64,000 bases of DNA from CAVWNR01 sp963756525. GTDB taxonomy: Bacteria > Actinomycetota > Actinomycetes > Mycobacteriales > Jatrophihabitantaceae. The first letter of the stretch is position 1. Each line of letters starts with the position of its first letter. The notes under the pieces are model-generated. The model did no database searches. It worked only from the letters and a program-made list of their open reading frames with translations, and had not been told where the DNA came from. Location: assembly GCA_963756525.1 (NCBI GenBank), contig CAVWNR010000005.1, positions 1 through 64,000 of the forward strand, in the 5' to 3' direction. Shown piece by piece: positions 28,456 to 36,526 of the stretch. Position numbers and translations under genes: made by a program.

Positions 28456-28860
28456 GTGCGCGTCGTCGATGTGATCGCACTGGTCGTGCTGGTACTCGTC
28501 ATCTTGTCGTTCGCCCTGATCGTGGCCCGGCAGCGGCACATGCTCAACAGCGTCGGCGGGATCCCGCTCGCCGTGCGGCGCGGCAACCGCTGGCTGTACG
28601 GCGTCGGTCGATACGACGGCCACGAGCTGCGGTGGTACCGCGCGATCGGCATCGGCACCCGGCCGACGCGCGTGTTACGGCGCGATGACCTGCAGATCCT
28701 CAGCAGGCGCACGCCGGCTCCCGACGAGCTCTCGTCGTTATCGACCAGCGCAGTGATCGTCGAGCTGCGCGATCGCACCGGCGAGATCACGGTCGCGCTC
28801 TCTGACGGCGCGATCACCGGCTTCATCTCCTGGCTGGAAGCCTCGGCGCCGCGGTTTTGA
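28456..28860 (+). CDS. DUF2550 membrane protein
   Basis: 134 residues from GTG at 28456. One N-terminal membrane helix (VIALVVLVLVILSFALIVAR), then a small soluble domain with AVRRGNRWLYGVGRYDGHEL, RWYRAIGIGTRPTRVLRR and a terminal ITGFISWLEASAPRF. This fits the actinobacterial DUF2550 family, which regularly follows atpC (as Rv1312 in Mycobacterium). Function unknown. A long hairpin follows the stop. Confidence 0.8.
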   Translation: MRVVDVIALVVLVLVILSFALIVARQRHMLNSVGGIPLAVRRGNRWLYGVGRYDGHELRWYRAIGIGTRPTRVLRRDDLQILSRRTPAPDELSSLSTSAVIVELRDRTGEITVALSDGAITGFISWLEASAPRF

Positions 28861-28904
28861 CGCTGGTCGCCTTCGCTGGCCTGCCCGCGACGGCTGGCCC
28901 GGTC

Positions 28905-28951
28905 TTGATGTTGGACTTGTGGCTGAATATCAGCCACAAGTCCAACATCAA
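28905..28951. terminator. Long perfect inverted repeat between convergent genes
   Basis: Two perfect 22-bp arms, 28905-28926 and 28930-28951, around a 3-base loop ATA (arm ends TTGATG...GGCTGA). It lies between the atp/DUF2550 operon and the convergent adenosyltransferase gene, as expected for a bidirectional terminator. No T tract follows on either side. The repeat is clearly richer in A+T than its surroundings. Confidence 0.7.
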
Positions 28952-28983
28952 CAGCGGACTCAGACAGCGCTAGGCGGCGCGCC

Positions 28984-29550
28984 TCACCCGCCCGGGCGCC
29001 AGAGCACGTCGCCGCCCGGGTTGCAGACCCGCGCCAGGATGAACAGCAGGTCCGAGAGCCGGTTCAGGTAGAGCACCGCATCCCGGTTGGTGCGCTGCGG
29101 ATCGGCGTCGTAGAGCGCCCAGGCGCTCCGCTCGGCTCGCCGCGCCACCGTCCGCGCGTGATGCAGCAGGGCCGCGGCGGGGGTGCCGCCGGGCAGGATG
29201 AAGCTCGCGAGCTTCGCCAGCTCGGCGTTGAACTCGTCGCACCAGCCTTCGAGGCGCTCGACGTAGGCAGGCGTGACGCGCAGCTGCGGGTGCGGCGGAT
29301 CGGCGACGACCGGGGTGCACAGATCCGCCCCGACGTCGAAGAGATCGTTCTGGACGGCACCCAGGATCGGGCTGAGCCGCTCCGGCAGCGCCCCTAGCGC
29401 CAGCGCGACGCCGATCGCGGCGTTGGTCTCGTCGCAGTCGGCGTACGCGCCTACCCGCAGGTCGGTCTTGCGGACGCGGGACATGTCGCCGAGCGCCGTC
29501 GTTCCGTCGTCGCCGGTCTTGGTGTAAATCCGGGTGAGGTGGACCGCCAC
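28984..29550 (-). CDS. cobO: Cob(I)alamin adenosyltransferase, PduO type
   Basis: 188 residues. I choose GTG at 29550 (AVHLTRIYTKTGDDGTTALG) with AGGAGGA just upstream; the frame stays open to 31110 but without homology. Transfers the adenosyl group from ATP to cob(I)alamin, giving the coenzyme needed by the mutase encoded at 46655. Motifs: TRIYTKTGDDGTT, RVGAYADCDETNAAIG and TNRDAVLYLNRLSDLLFILAR near the C-terminus, all PduO-family. The symbol reflects the enzyme activity; the fold is the PduO type, not CobA. Confidence 0.92.
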   Translation of the reverse strand: MAVHLTRIYTKTGDDGTTALGDMSRVRKTDLRVGAYADCDETNAAIGVALALGALPERLSPILGAVQNDLFDVGADLCTPVVADPPHPQLRVTPAYVERLEGWCDEFNAELAKLASFILPGGTPAAALLHHARTVARRAERSAWALYDADPQRTNRDAVLYLNRLSDLLFILARVCNPGGDVLWRPGG

Positions 29551-29560
29551 TGTTCCTCCT

Positions 29561-29679
29561 GGCTCTTCGCGCGAGCGCTCATCGCTGATTGTTGCTTCGC
29601 CGTGACCCTCGCATTCGCTCGGGCCACCGCGCCTTCGGCGCGTTGCGAAGCGGCTCTTCGCGCGAGCGCTCATCGCTGA
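29561..29679. repeat. Two direct copies of a 28-bp intergenic repeat
   Basis: GGCTCTTCGCGCGAGCGCTC plus ATCGCTGA occurs at 29561-29588 and again at 29652-29679. Between them lies a palindromic stretch starting GCTTCGC and ending GCGAAGC. A partial, inverted copy is at 26553-26568 between atpG and atpD. This looks like a small dispersed repeat rather than a gene. Confidence 0.6.
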
Positions 29680-29700
29680 ATGCTTGCTCACTCGCGACGG

Positions 29701-29706
29701 TAGCCT
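29701..29706 (+). promoter_or_regulatory. Candidate -10 element of murA
   Basis: TAGCCT ends 6 bases before the murA GTG with no Shine-Dalgarno sequence between. Fits a leaderless transcript. Confidence 0.5.
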
Positions 29707-29712
29707 GGCGCG

Positions 29713-30987
29713 GTGCGGGTGCTGAGGGTGGTCGGCGGTGCGCGACTGGCCGGCGAGGTGCAGGTCGTCGGCGCCAAGAACAGCGTGCTCAAACTGATGG
29801 CCGCCGCGCTGCTCGCGCCGGGTATTACGACCTTGCGCAACCTGCCCGCCATCTCCGACGTGACGATCATGCACGAACTGCTCGGCCGGCTCGGCTGCGA
29901 GGTCAGCGAGACCGCGGACGGCGCGGTCGACAGCGTCCGGATCACGGTGCCCGAGCTGCCGTTGGCGGAGGCGCCGTACGAGCTGGTGCGCCGCATCCGC
30001 GGGTCGATCTGCGTGCTCGGGCCGCTGCTCGCCCGCGCCGGGCAGGCCCGGGTCGCGCTGCCCGGCGGCGACGCGATCGGCTCGCGCCCGCTGGACATGC
30101 ACTTCGCCGGGTTGGAACGGATGGGCGCCGACATCCGGGTCGAGCACGGCTACATCGTGGCCGAGGCGTCGCAGCTGCGCGGCGCCGGCATCTGGCTGGA
30201 CTTCCCGAGCGTGGGCGCCACCGAGAACCTGCTCACCGCCGCCGTGCTCGCCAAGGGCAGCACCGTCATCGACAACGCCGCGCGCGAGCCGGAGATCGTC
30301 GACCTGTGCCGGATGCTGCAGGCGATGGGCGCGCAGATCGGCGGTGTCGGCTCGTCCACACTGGAGATCGACGGAGTGGACGCCCTGGCGCCGACCTCGC
30401 ACGTCGCCGTCGCCGACCGGATCGTCGCCGGCACCTGGGGCATCGCCGCCGCCGCGACCCGCGGCGATGTGACGGTCCGCGGTGCCGACCCCGGCCACCT
30501 GGAGATCGCGCTGGACAAGCTGGTGCGCTCCGGCGCCGATGTCGAGGTGTTGGCGGACGGGTTCCGGGTGCGGATGGCCGACCGGCCGAAGAGCTTCGAC
30601 GTGGTCACCCTGCCCTATCCGGGACTGGCCACGGACCTGCAGCCGCAGGCCATCGCCCTGCTCTCCATCGCCGACGGCACCGCGATGATCACCGAGAACC
30701 TCTTCGAGGCGCGGTTCATGTTCTGCGACGAGATCGCCCGGATGGGCGCCGATGTGCGCACCGACGGCCACCACGCGGTCGTCCGCGGCCGTGAGCGGCT
30801 CTCCGGCGCGCCGGTGCGGGCGACCGACATCCGCGCCGGCGTCGGACTGGTGATCGCCGGACTGGTCGCCGACGGCGTGACCGAAGTGGCCGAGGTTCAC
30901 CACATCGACCGCGGCTACGTCCGGCTGGAGGAGCAGCTGCGCGCGCTGGGCGCCGACGTCACCCGCACGGAGTCCGCCGCCTACTGA
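29713..30987 (+). CDS. murA: UDP-N-acetylglucosamine 1-carboxyvinyltransferase
   Basis: 424 residues, first committed enzyme of peptidoglycan synthesis. The substrate-binding KN pair is in VVGAKNSVLKLM (residues 22-23). The catalytic loop reads ALPGGDAIGSRPLDMH, with Asp120 where most bacteria have Cys. This substitution is known from Mycobacterium and Chlamydia MurA and makes the enzyme insensitive to fosfomycin. The enzyme is otherwise complete. GTG start at 29713, probably leaderless. Confidence 0.96.
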   Translation: MRVLRVVGGARLAGEVQVVGAKNSVLKLMAAALLAPGITTLRNLPAISDVTIMHELLGRLGCEVSETADGAVDSVRITVPELPLAEAPYELVRRIRGSICVLGPLLARAGQARVALPGGDAIGSRPLDMHFAGLERMGADIRVEHGYIVAEASQLRGAGIWLDFPSVGATENLLTAAVLAKGSTVIDNAAREPEIVDLCRMLQAMGAQIGGVGSSTLEIDGVDALAPTSHVAVADRIVAGTWGIAAAATRGDVTVRGADPGHLEIALDKLVRSGADVEVLADGFRVRMADRPKSFDVVTLPYPGLATDLQPQAIALLSIADGTAMITENLFEARFMFCDEIARMGADVRTDGHHAVVRGRERLSGAPVRATDIRAGVGLVIAGLVADGVTEVAEVHHIDRGYVRLEEQLRALGADVTRTESAAY

Positions 30988-31006
30988 CGCGCTACCATCG
31001 GCCGGG

Positions 31007-31309
31007 TCAGCGCAGCAGTTCGCGGGCGCGCGCGGCGTCGGCGTAGAAGACCAGCACGTCCATGTTCCCGTCGCGCCGCCGCGACATGGACGAGCGGATG
31101 CCCTCCTCACCGAGCGTGGCCCGCAGGTTCATCGCCTCGCTGCGGGTGACGCGGGCGGCGACCACGACGAGCATGCCCAGCTCGGCGGAGTCGGCGGCGT
31201 CGACCGGGAGCCCGGTGCGCGGCCGGGACGGCTTGAACACCCAGCGCACGACGATCGTCAGCAGCCCCACCACGACCAGCAGGATCAGCAGCTCGACGTC
31301 CGGGGACAC
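31007..31309 (-). CDS. Small membrane-anchored protein, unknown (DUF2007-like?)
   Basis: 100 residues from GTG at 31309; the open frame continues to 32113 without homology. One N-terminal helix (LLILLVVVGLLTIVVRWVF) and a soluble part AELGMLVVVAARVTRSEAMN then MDVLVFYADAARARELL. The soluble pattern (value, helix over short sequence, edge strand, helix) resembles small signal-transducing DUF2007-like domains, but the match is weak. Convergent with murA, 19 bases apart. Confidence 0.5.
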   Translation of the reverse strand: MSPDVELLILLVVVGLLTIVVRWVFKPSRPRTGLPVDAADSAELGMLVVVAARVTRSEAMNLRATLGEEGIRSSMSRRRDGNMDVLVFYADAARARELLR

Positions 31310-31373
31310 ACGCTCATCGTGGCACTGCTTGTAGGGTCGCGGCGAGGATCGAACGACGCGGGAAGGGCACCGG

Positions 31374-32225
31374 GTGGCAGCGGGACGACTGGCCGTGGTG
31401 GGCGCCGGACTGATGGGCTCGGGCATCGCCGAGGTGTCGGCCGCAGCAGGGTGGCAGGTCGTGTTGCACGACGTCACCGACGAGGCGCTGCGCCGTGGCG
31501 TCCGGGCCGTGCAAAGCTCGCTTCGCCGGCTCGCCGACAAGGGCACCATCGCTATGGGCGATGTCGACGCTGCCCTGGCGCGGATCCGCACCACGACCGA
31601 CCTCGCGGCGGTCGCCGAGGCAGAGCTGGTGGTCGAGGCCATCTTCGAAGATGTCGACGCGAAGCGTGCGCTCTTCGCCGACCTCGACCGGCTGGCCCGG
31701 CCGGGCGCCGTGCTCGCCTCGAACACCAGCGCCATCCCGATCACCCAGATCGCGGCCGCGACACAGCGCCCGGAGTCGGTCGTGGGCACGCACTTCTTCT
31801 CGCCGGTGCCGATGATGGCCCTCTGCGAGCTGGTTCGCGGGCGCAAGACGTCCGACGAGACGCTCGCGCGGGCCCGCGCGTACGCCCAGAGCGTCGGCAA
31901 GACGTGCGTTGTGGTGCACCGCGACGTCGCCGGCTTCGTCACGACCCGGCTGGTCGCCGCCCTGGCGAACGAGGCGGTGCGGCTGGTGGAGACCGGTGTG
32001 GCGAGCCCCGCGGATGTCGATCTTGCCTGCAAGCTCGGCTTCGGCCACGCGATGGGACCGCTGGCCACAATCGACCTCACCGGCCTGGACGTCCTGCTGC
32101 ACGCGACCGACACCGTCTACGCCGACACCCGCGACCCGAAGTTCGCAGCGCCCGAGCTGCTGCGTCGGATGGTGGCCGCCGGCGAGCTGGGCCGCAAGAG
32201 CGGCCACGGCTTCTACGACTATTGA
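31374..32225 (+). CDS. 3-hydroxybutyryl-CoA dehydrogenase
   Basis: 283 residues, GTG at 31374 after GAAGGG. NAD(P)-binding GxGxxG in VVGAGLMGSGIAEVSA. Catalytic His in GTHFFSPVPMMALCELV; most homologues have HFFNP, here Asn is Ser. C-terminal dimer domain with GFGHAMGPLATIDLTGLD and GRKSGHGFYDY. It reduces acetoacetyl-CoA to 3-hydroxybutyryl-CoA (or the reverse), supplying crotonyl-CoA for the CCR encoded at 39103. Single-module length, unlike the fused enzyme at 34726. Confidence 0.9.
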   Translation: MAAGRLAVVGAGLMGSGIAEVSAAAGWQVVLHDVTDEALRRGVRAVQSSLRRLADKGTIAMGDVDAALARIRTTTDLAAVAEAELVVEAIFEDVDAKRALFADLDRLARPGAVLASNTSAIPITQIAAATQRPESVVGTHFFSPVPMMALCELVRGRKTSDETLARARAYAQSVGKTCVVVHRDVAGFVTTRLVAALANEAVRLVETGVASPADVDLACKLGFGHAMGPLATIDLTGLDVLLHATDTVYADTRDPKFAAPELLRRMVAAGELGRKSGHGFYDY

Positions 32226-32228
32226 GCC

Positions 32229-33074
32229 TCAGTCGGTGGGGCTGCCGCGACGGATGAACAGCGGCGCGTGGTCGGCGGCGGCCAGCTTGGCCATCTGGCG
32301 CAGGTTGGTGAACAGCCCGTCGAACACATCGGTGAGCGGCACCTGCTGCACCGACGCCTCGGCGGCGCCCGGCGCGACTTCGACGAGCAGGTGGCTGCCC
32401 GCGGAGCTGTCGAGCGGCACCGAACCGTCGTCGGTGAGCGCGGTGACTTCGCCCCCCTCCGTGCGCCAGCCGTGAACCACCATCGACGGCAGCGAGGGAT
32501 CGGCGAGGCGAAACCCCGAGGCGTCGGCGTGCAGGGTCGCGCCGCCGTCGGCGAGCACGAGCAGCGGCTCGTCGCCGAGGACGAACCCCCTGGCCAGCCG
32601 CGCGCGCTGCGGCACGCTCACACCGAGGCCTTCCTCGCCCCGCTCGCGGCAGGCGGTGGCTGCCTCGTGCAGCTCCCACGCCGCGTGCAGCGCGGTTTTG
32701 GAGTCGATGCGGGTCTTGGGGAGCACCATCCGCCCGAGGCTCTCGACCTCGCAGAGTGGCTCGGCCCAGTGCAGGAAGGCGCGCATGGTCGCGACGTCAC
32801 CGACGTAACGCTCGGTGACGTAGCTGCGCCGCCATGCCGAGAACGTCGCCCAGATGTCGTGCGCTTGCGTGTCACCGCTGGCTACCAGCTTGCGCAGACA
32901 CAGCCGCCAGTCGTGGATGGCGCTGTCGACGTCGCGCACCGGCTCGACGACGCCGGTGAACGCGGCGGGGACGACCTCGGGGGTGGGATGGTGGTAGACG
33001 AGGGCGCGGACCAGCGTCGCGCCGTCGCCGGAGAGGATCCCGGTCGGTGCCGGTTCACGGTGTGAGTGCGTCAT
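32229..33074 (-). CDS. Conserved-looking protein of unknown function
   Basis: 281 residues from ATG at 33074 with GAAGGG upstream; ends 3 bases from the convergent dehydrogenase stop. No signal peptide or membrane helix. The N-terminal half is helical and Trp/Arg-rich (DSAIHDWRLCLRKLVASGDT, FSAWRRSYVTERYVGDVATM). The C-terminal half is beta-rich (GFVLGDEPLLVLADGGATLH). No catalytic motif or family recognised. Codon use is like its neighbours, so it is a real gene. Confidence 0.55.
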   Translation of the reverse strand: MTHSHREPAPTGILSGDGATLVRALVYHHPTPEVVPAAFTGVVEPVRDVDSAIHDWRLCLRKLVASGDTQAHDIWATFSAWRRSYVTERYVGDVATMRAFLHWAEPLCEVESLGRMVLPKTRIDSKTALHAAWELHEAATACRERGEEGLGVSVPQRARLARGFVLGDEPLLVLADGGATLHADASGFRLADPSLPSMVVHGWRTEGGEVTALTDDGSVPLDSSAGSHLLVEVAPGAAEASVQQVPLTDVFDGLFTNLRQMAKLAAADHAPLFIRRGSPTD

Positions 33075-33189
33075 GGGCCCTTCGCGCAACGCTCGGATAT
33101 ACCTCAACCCTGCGCCAGCAGCGCCCGGTTCGCAAGCCGCCCGCCGAAGCCGCGGGCGCCGGCGGGTCGTGCGCCAGTACCTTCTCGAT

Positions 33190-34653
33190 ATGACCTCGAC
33201 CGAGACGGCCACCTTCGAGTCGCTGGAGCCCGCGACCGGACGGGTCGTGGCCAGCTTCGCCGCCCACGGCGATGCCGACGTACGCGCGGCGGTCGCGCGG
33301 GCCCGCGACGCCGCGCGCTGGTGGCGGCAGCTCGGCTTCGACGGGCGGCGCCGCCGGCTGCGGTCGTGGCGCCGCCTGCTCGCCCGGCGCATCGACGACA
33401 TCGCCGAGCTCATGCACCGCGAGAACGGCAAGCCGGTCGGCGACGCGCTCGCCGAGGTCGCGGTGGCCATCGAGCATCTGGACTGGGCGGCGGCCCACGC
33501 CGAGCGCGTGCTCGGCCGGCGCCGCGTGCACCCCGGGCTGTTGGCGATCAACCACGCGGCCAGCGTCGAGTACGTCCCATACGGCGTGGTCGGCGTCATC
33601 GGGCCGTGGAACTACCCCGTGCATACGCCGCTCGGCTCGATCTCCTACGCCCTTGCCGCCGGGAACGCGGTCGTGTTCAAGCCCAGCGAGTTCACCCCCG
33701 CCGTCGGGCGCTGGTTGGCCGACACGTTCGCCGAGGTGGTGCCCGAAAAGCCGGTGTTCCAGGTCGTCACCGGGTTCGCCGACACCGGTGCCGCGCTGTG
33801 CCGGGCCGGCGTCGGCAAGCTGGCGTTCACCGGCTCGGCCCGCACGGGCCGCGCGGTGATGGCGGCCTGCGCTGAGACGCTCACCCCGGTGGTCATCGAG
33901 GCCGGCGGGAAGGACGCATTGATCGTCGCCGACGACGCCGACCTTGCCGCCGCGGCGGAGGCCGCCGTGTGGGGCGCGATCTCCAACGCCGGCCAGTCCT
34001 GCGTCGGCATCGAGCGGGTCTACGCCGTCGAGCCGGTCTACGACGAGGTGGTGGCCCGGATCGCCCGGGGGGCGGGCGAGCTGCGGCCCCCGGACGACTT
34101 CGGCCCGATGACGATGCCCGGCCAGCTCGACGTGGTGCGCCGGCACGTCGAGGACGCGCTCGAACGGGGCGCCCGGGCGGTGGCCGGCGGGCCGGAGTCG
34201 GTGCGACCGCCGTACGTCGACCCGGTCGTGCTGGTCGACGTGCCCGAGGACGCTCCGGCCGTGCAGCAGGAGACGTTCGGGCCGACGCTCACCGTGGCCC
34301 GCGTGCGCGACGTGGACGAGGCGGTCGAGCGGGCGAACGCGACCGCGTACGGGCTCGGCGCCGCGGTGTTCAGCGCCCGGCACGGCGAGCAGATCGCGTC
34401 CCGGCTGCGCTGCGGCATGGTGAGCGTCAACTCGGCGTTCACGTTCGCGACCGTGCCGGCGCTGCCCTTCGGGGGCGTCGGTGAGTCGGGGTTCGGGCGC
34501 ATCCACGGCGCCGACGGGCTGCGTGAGTTCGCCTGGCCGCGCTCGGTCACCCGGCTGCGCTTCCCGCCGCCGATCAAGCTGACCTCGTTCAACCGGCCGG
34601 CGAACGCGTTCTCCCGGCTGCGCCGGCTCGTCCGGACCCGCTATGGCCTGTGA
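33190..34653 (+). CDS. Aldehyde dehydrogenase family protein
   Basis: 487 residues from ATG at 33190; the open frame reaches back to 33073, overlapping the divergent gene. NAD(P)-dependent oxidation of an aldehyde, substrate unknown. Motifs: VVGVIGPWNYPVHTPLG, GNAVVFKPSEFTP, FTGSARTGRAVM, the general base Glu in VIEAGGKDALIV, the catalytic Cys in NAGQSCVGIERV, and QQETFGPTLTVARV. The C-terminal tail (SFNRPANAFSRLRRLVRTRY) is basic. Divergent from the unknown gene at 33074. Confidence 0.9.
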   Translation: MTSTETATFESLEPATGRVVASFAAHGDADVRAAVARARDAARWWRQLGFDGRRRRLRSWRRLLARRIDDIAELMHRENGKPVGDALAEVAVAIEHLDWAAAHAERVLGRRRVHPGLLAINHAASVEYVPYGVVGVIGPWNYPVHTPLGSISYALAAGNAVVFKPSEFTPAVGRWLADTFAEVVPEKPVFQVVTGFADTGAALCRAGVGKLAFTGSARTGRAVMAACAETLTPVVIEAGGKDALIVADDADLAAAAEAAVWGAISNAGQSCVGIERVYAVEPVYDEVVARIARGAGELRPPDDFGPMTMPGQLDVVRRHVEDALERGARAVAGGPESVRPPYVDPVVLVDVPEDAPAVQQETFGPTLTVARVRDVDEAVERANATAYGLGAAVFSARHGEQIASRLRCGMVSVNSAFTFATVPALPFGGVGESGFGRIHGADGLREFAWPRSVTRLRFPPPIKLTSFNRPANAFSRLRRLVRTRYGL

Positions 34654-34725
34654 CCGGGGCACCTGCCGCGTTCCGCGCCGCCGCGCGCGGCGGATAGCCT
34701 GCACCTACCGCAGAAGGAGAGCGTC

Positions 34726-36498
34726 ATGACCCGTGAACTCCGGCAGATAGGCGTCATCGGCCTCGGCACGATGGGCGCGGGCATCGCCGAGGTCTTCGCT
34801 CGCGACGGCATCGCCGTGACCGCCATCGAACCAGACGACGCCGGGCTGGAGCGGGCGCGGCGCCATATCGAGCGCTCTACCGGGCGCGCCGTCGCCGGCG
34901 GCAAGCTCACCGAGGCCGAGCAGAAGGCCCTGCTGGACCGGATCGACCTTCGCACCGACCTGGACGCGGTCGCCGAATGCGACCTCGTCATCGAGGCGGT
35001 GCCCGAGCACCTCGATCTGAAGCGGCAGATCTTCACCCGCCTCGACGAGATCTGCAAGCCCGACGCGATCCTCGCCACCAACACCTCCTCGCTGTCGGTC
35101 ACCGAGATCGCCGTGGCGACGCGCCGCCCGGGCAAGGTCGTCGGCCTGCACTTCTTCAACCCTGCGCCGGTGATGAAACTGGTCGAGGTCGTGCGCAGCG
35201 TGGTCACCGAGCAGGAGGTCGTCGACGACGTCGAGGCGTTCGCGCAGAAGCTCGGCAAGGTCGACGTCACGATCGGCGACCGCGCCGGCTTCATCGCCAA
35301 CGCTCTGCTGTTCGGCTACCTCAACCACGCGGCGGCCATGTACGAGTCGCGCTACGCCAGCCGCGAGGACATCGACGCGGCCATGCGGCTCGGCTGCGGC
35401 CTGCCGATGGGGCCGCTCGCCCTGCTGGACCTGATCGGCCTGGACACCGCCTACGAGATCCTCGACACGATGTACCGGCAAAGCCGCGATCGGCTGCACG
35501 CCCCGACGCCGGTGTTCCGGCAGATGATCACTGCCGGGCTGCTGGGCCGCAAGAGCGGGCGCGGCTTCTACACCTACGACGCCCCGGACTCACCGACGGT
35601 CGTGTCGGATGCCCAGACGCCGGCAGGCGACGGCACAGTCGCCGGTGCACGCCCGGTCGAGCGGGTCGGCGTGGTCGGCTCGGGCACCATGGCCACCGGG
35701 ATCGTCGAGGTGTTCGCCAAGGCCGGCTACGACGTGCTCCTGGTGGCGCGCAGCAGCCAGAGCGCTGCCCGCGCCATGGCCGGGATCCAGCGCTCGCTGG
35801 AGAAGGCAGTGCAGCGCGGCAAGCTGGCCGAGGCCGACCGGGACGCCACGCTGGCCCGGATCAGCTCGTCCACCAGCCTGGACGATCTCGCGGACGTGCA
35901 GCTGGTGGTCGAGGCGGTAGTCGAGGACCTCTCCGTCAAGCAGGCGCTCTTCGCGAGCCTGGACGAGATCTGCGCGCCGGGCACCGTGCTTGCGACCACC
36001 ACGTCCAGCCTGCCGGTGATCGAGTGCGCCACGGCGACGGCACGCCCGTCGGACGTGGTCGGCATGCACTTCTTCAACCCGGCGGCGGTCATGCGGCTGG
36101 TCGAGGTGGTGAGCACGGTGTCGACGGCCCCGGAGGTCGAGGCCACCGTCCTCGACGTCACCCGCCGGCTCCGCAAGCACCCGGTGCGCTGCGGCGACCG
36201 CGCGGGCTTCATCGTCAACGCGTTGCTCTTCCCCTACCTGAACGATGCGGTGAAGATGCTCGAGGCCCACTATGCGACCGCCGAGGACATCGACGCGGCC
36301 ATGAAGGTCGGCTGCGGCTACCCGATGGGACCGTTCGAGCTGCTCGACGTCGTCGGGCTGGACGTCTCGCTCGCTATCCAGCGCACGCTCTACCAGGAGT
36401 TCCACGAGCCCGGGTTCGCTCCGGCGCCGCTGCTCGAGCACCTGGTCACCGCCGGGCGGCTCGGTCGCAAGACGGGTCAGGGGTTCCGCGACTACTGA
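34726..36498 (+). CDS. Tandem (two-module) 3-hydroxyacyl-CoA dehydrogenase
   Basis: 590 residues comprising two complete 3-hydroxyacyl-CoA dehydrogenase units in one chain. Module 1 (about 1-288): GVIGLGTMGAGIAEVFA, catalytic His in GLHFFNPAPVMKLVEVV, end GRKSGRGFYTYD. Module 2 (about 304-590): GVVGSGTMATGIVEVFA, GMHFFNPAAVMRLVEVV, end GRKTGQGFRDY. A short linker (SPTVVSDAQTPAGD) joins them. Both have the cofactor loop and catalytic His, so both may be active. ATG at 34726 with AAGGAGAG. Probable role in fatty-acid or C4 acyl-CoA metabolism. No enoyl-CoA hydratase domain is present. Confidence 0.9.
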   Translation: MTRELRQIGVIGLGTMGAGIAEVFARDGIAVTAIEPDDAGLERARRHIERSTGRAVAGGKLTEAEQKALLDRIDLRTDLDAVAECDLVIEAVPEHLDLKRQIFTRLDEICKPDAILATNTSSLSVTEIAVATRRPGKVVGLHFFNPAPVMKLVEVVRSVVTEQEVVDDVEAFAQKLGKVDVTIGDRAGFIANALLFGYLNHAAAMYESRYASREDIDAAMRLGCGLPMGPLALLDLIGLDTAYEILDTMYRQSRDRLHAPTPVFRQMITAGLLGRKSGRGFYTYDAPDSPTVVSDAQTPAGDGTVAGARPVERVGVVGSGTMATGIVEVFAKAGYDVLLVARSSQSAARAMAGIQRSLEKAVQRGKLAEADRDATLARISSSTSLDDLADVQLVVEAVVEDLSVKQALFASLDEICAPGTVLATTTSSLPVIECATATARPSDVVGMHFFNPAAVMRLVEVVSTVSTAPEVEATVLDVTRRLRKHPVRCGDRAGFIVNALLFPYLNDAVKMLEAHYATAEDIDAAMKVGCGYPMGPFELLDVVGLDVSLAIQRTLYQEFHEPGFAPAPLLEHLVTAGRLGRKTGQGFRDY

Positions 36499-36526
36499 CG
36501 CGAGTACCGACGCAGTACCGACGCGG

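Noticed and set aside
28984..31110. Long N-terminal extension of the adenosyltransferase
   Set aside because: Everything upstream of GTG 29550 is antisense to murA and has no homology; AGGAGGA precedes 29550.
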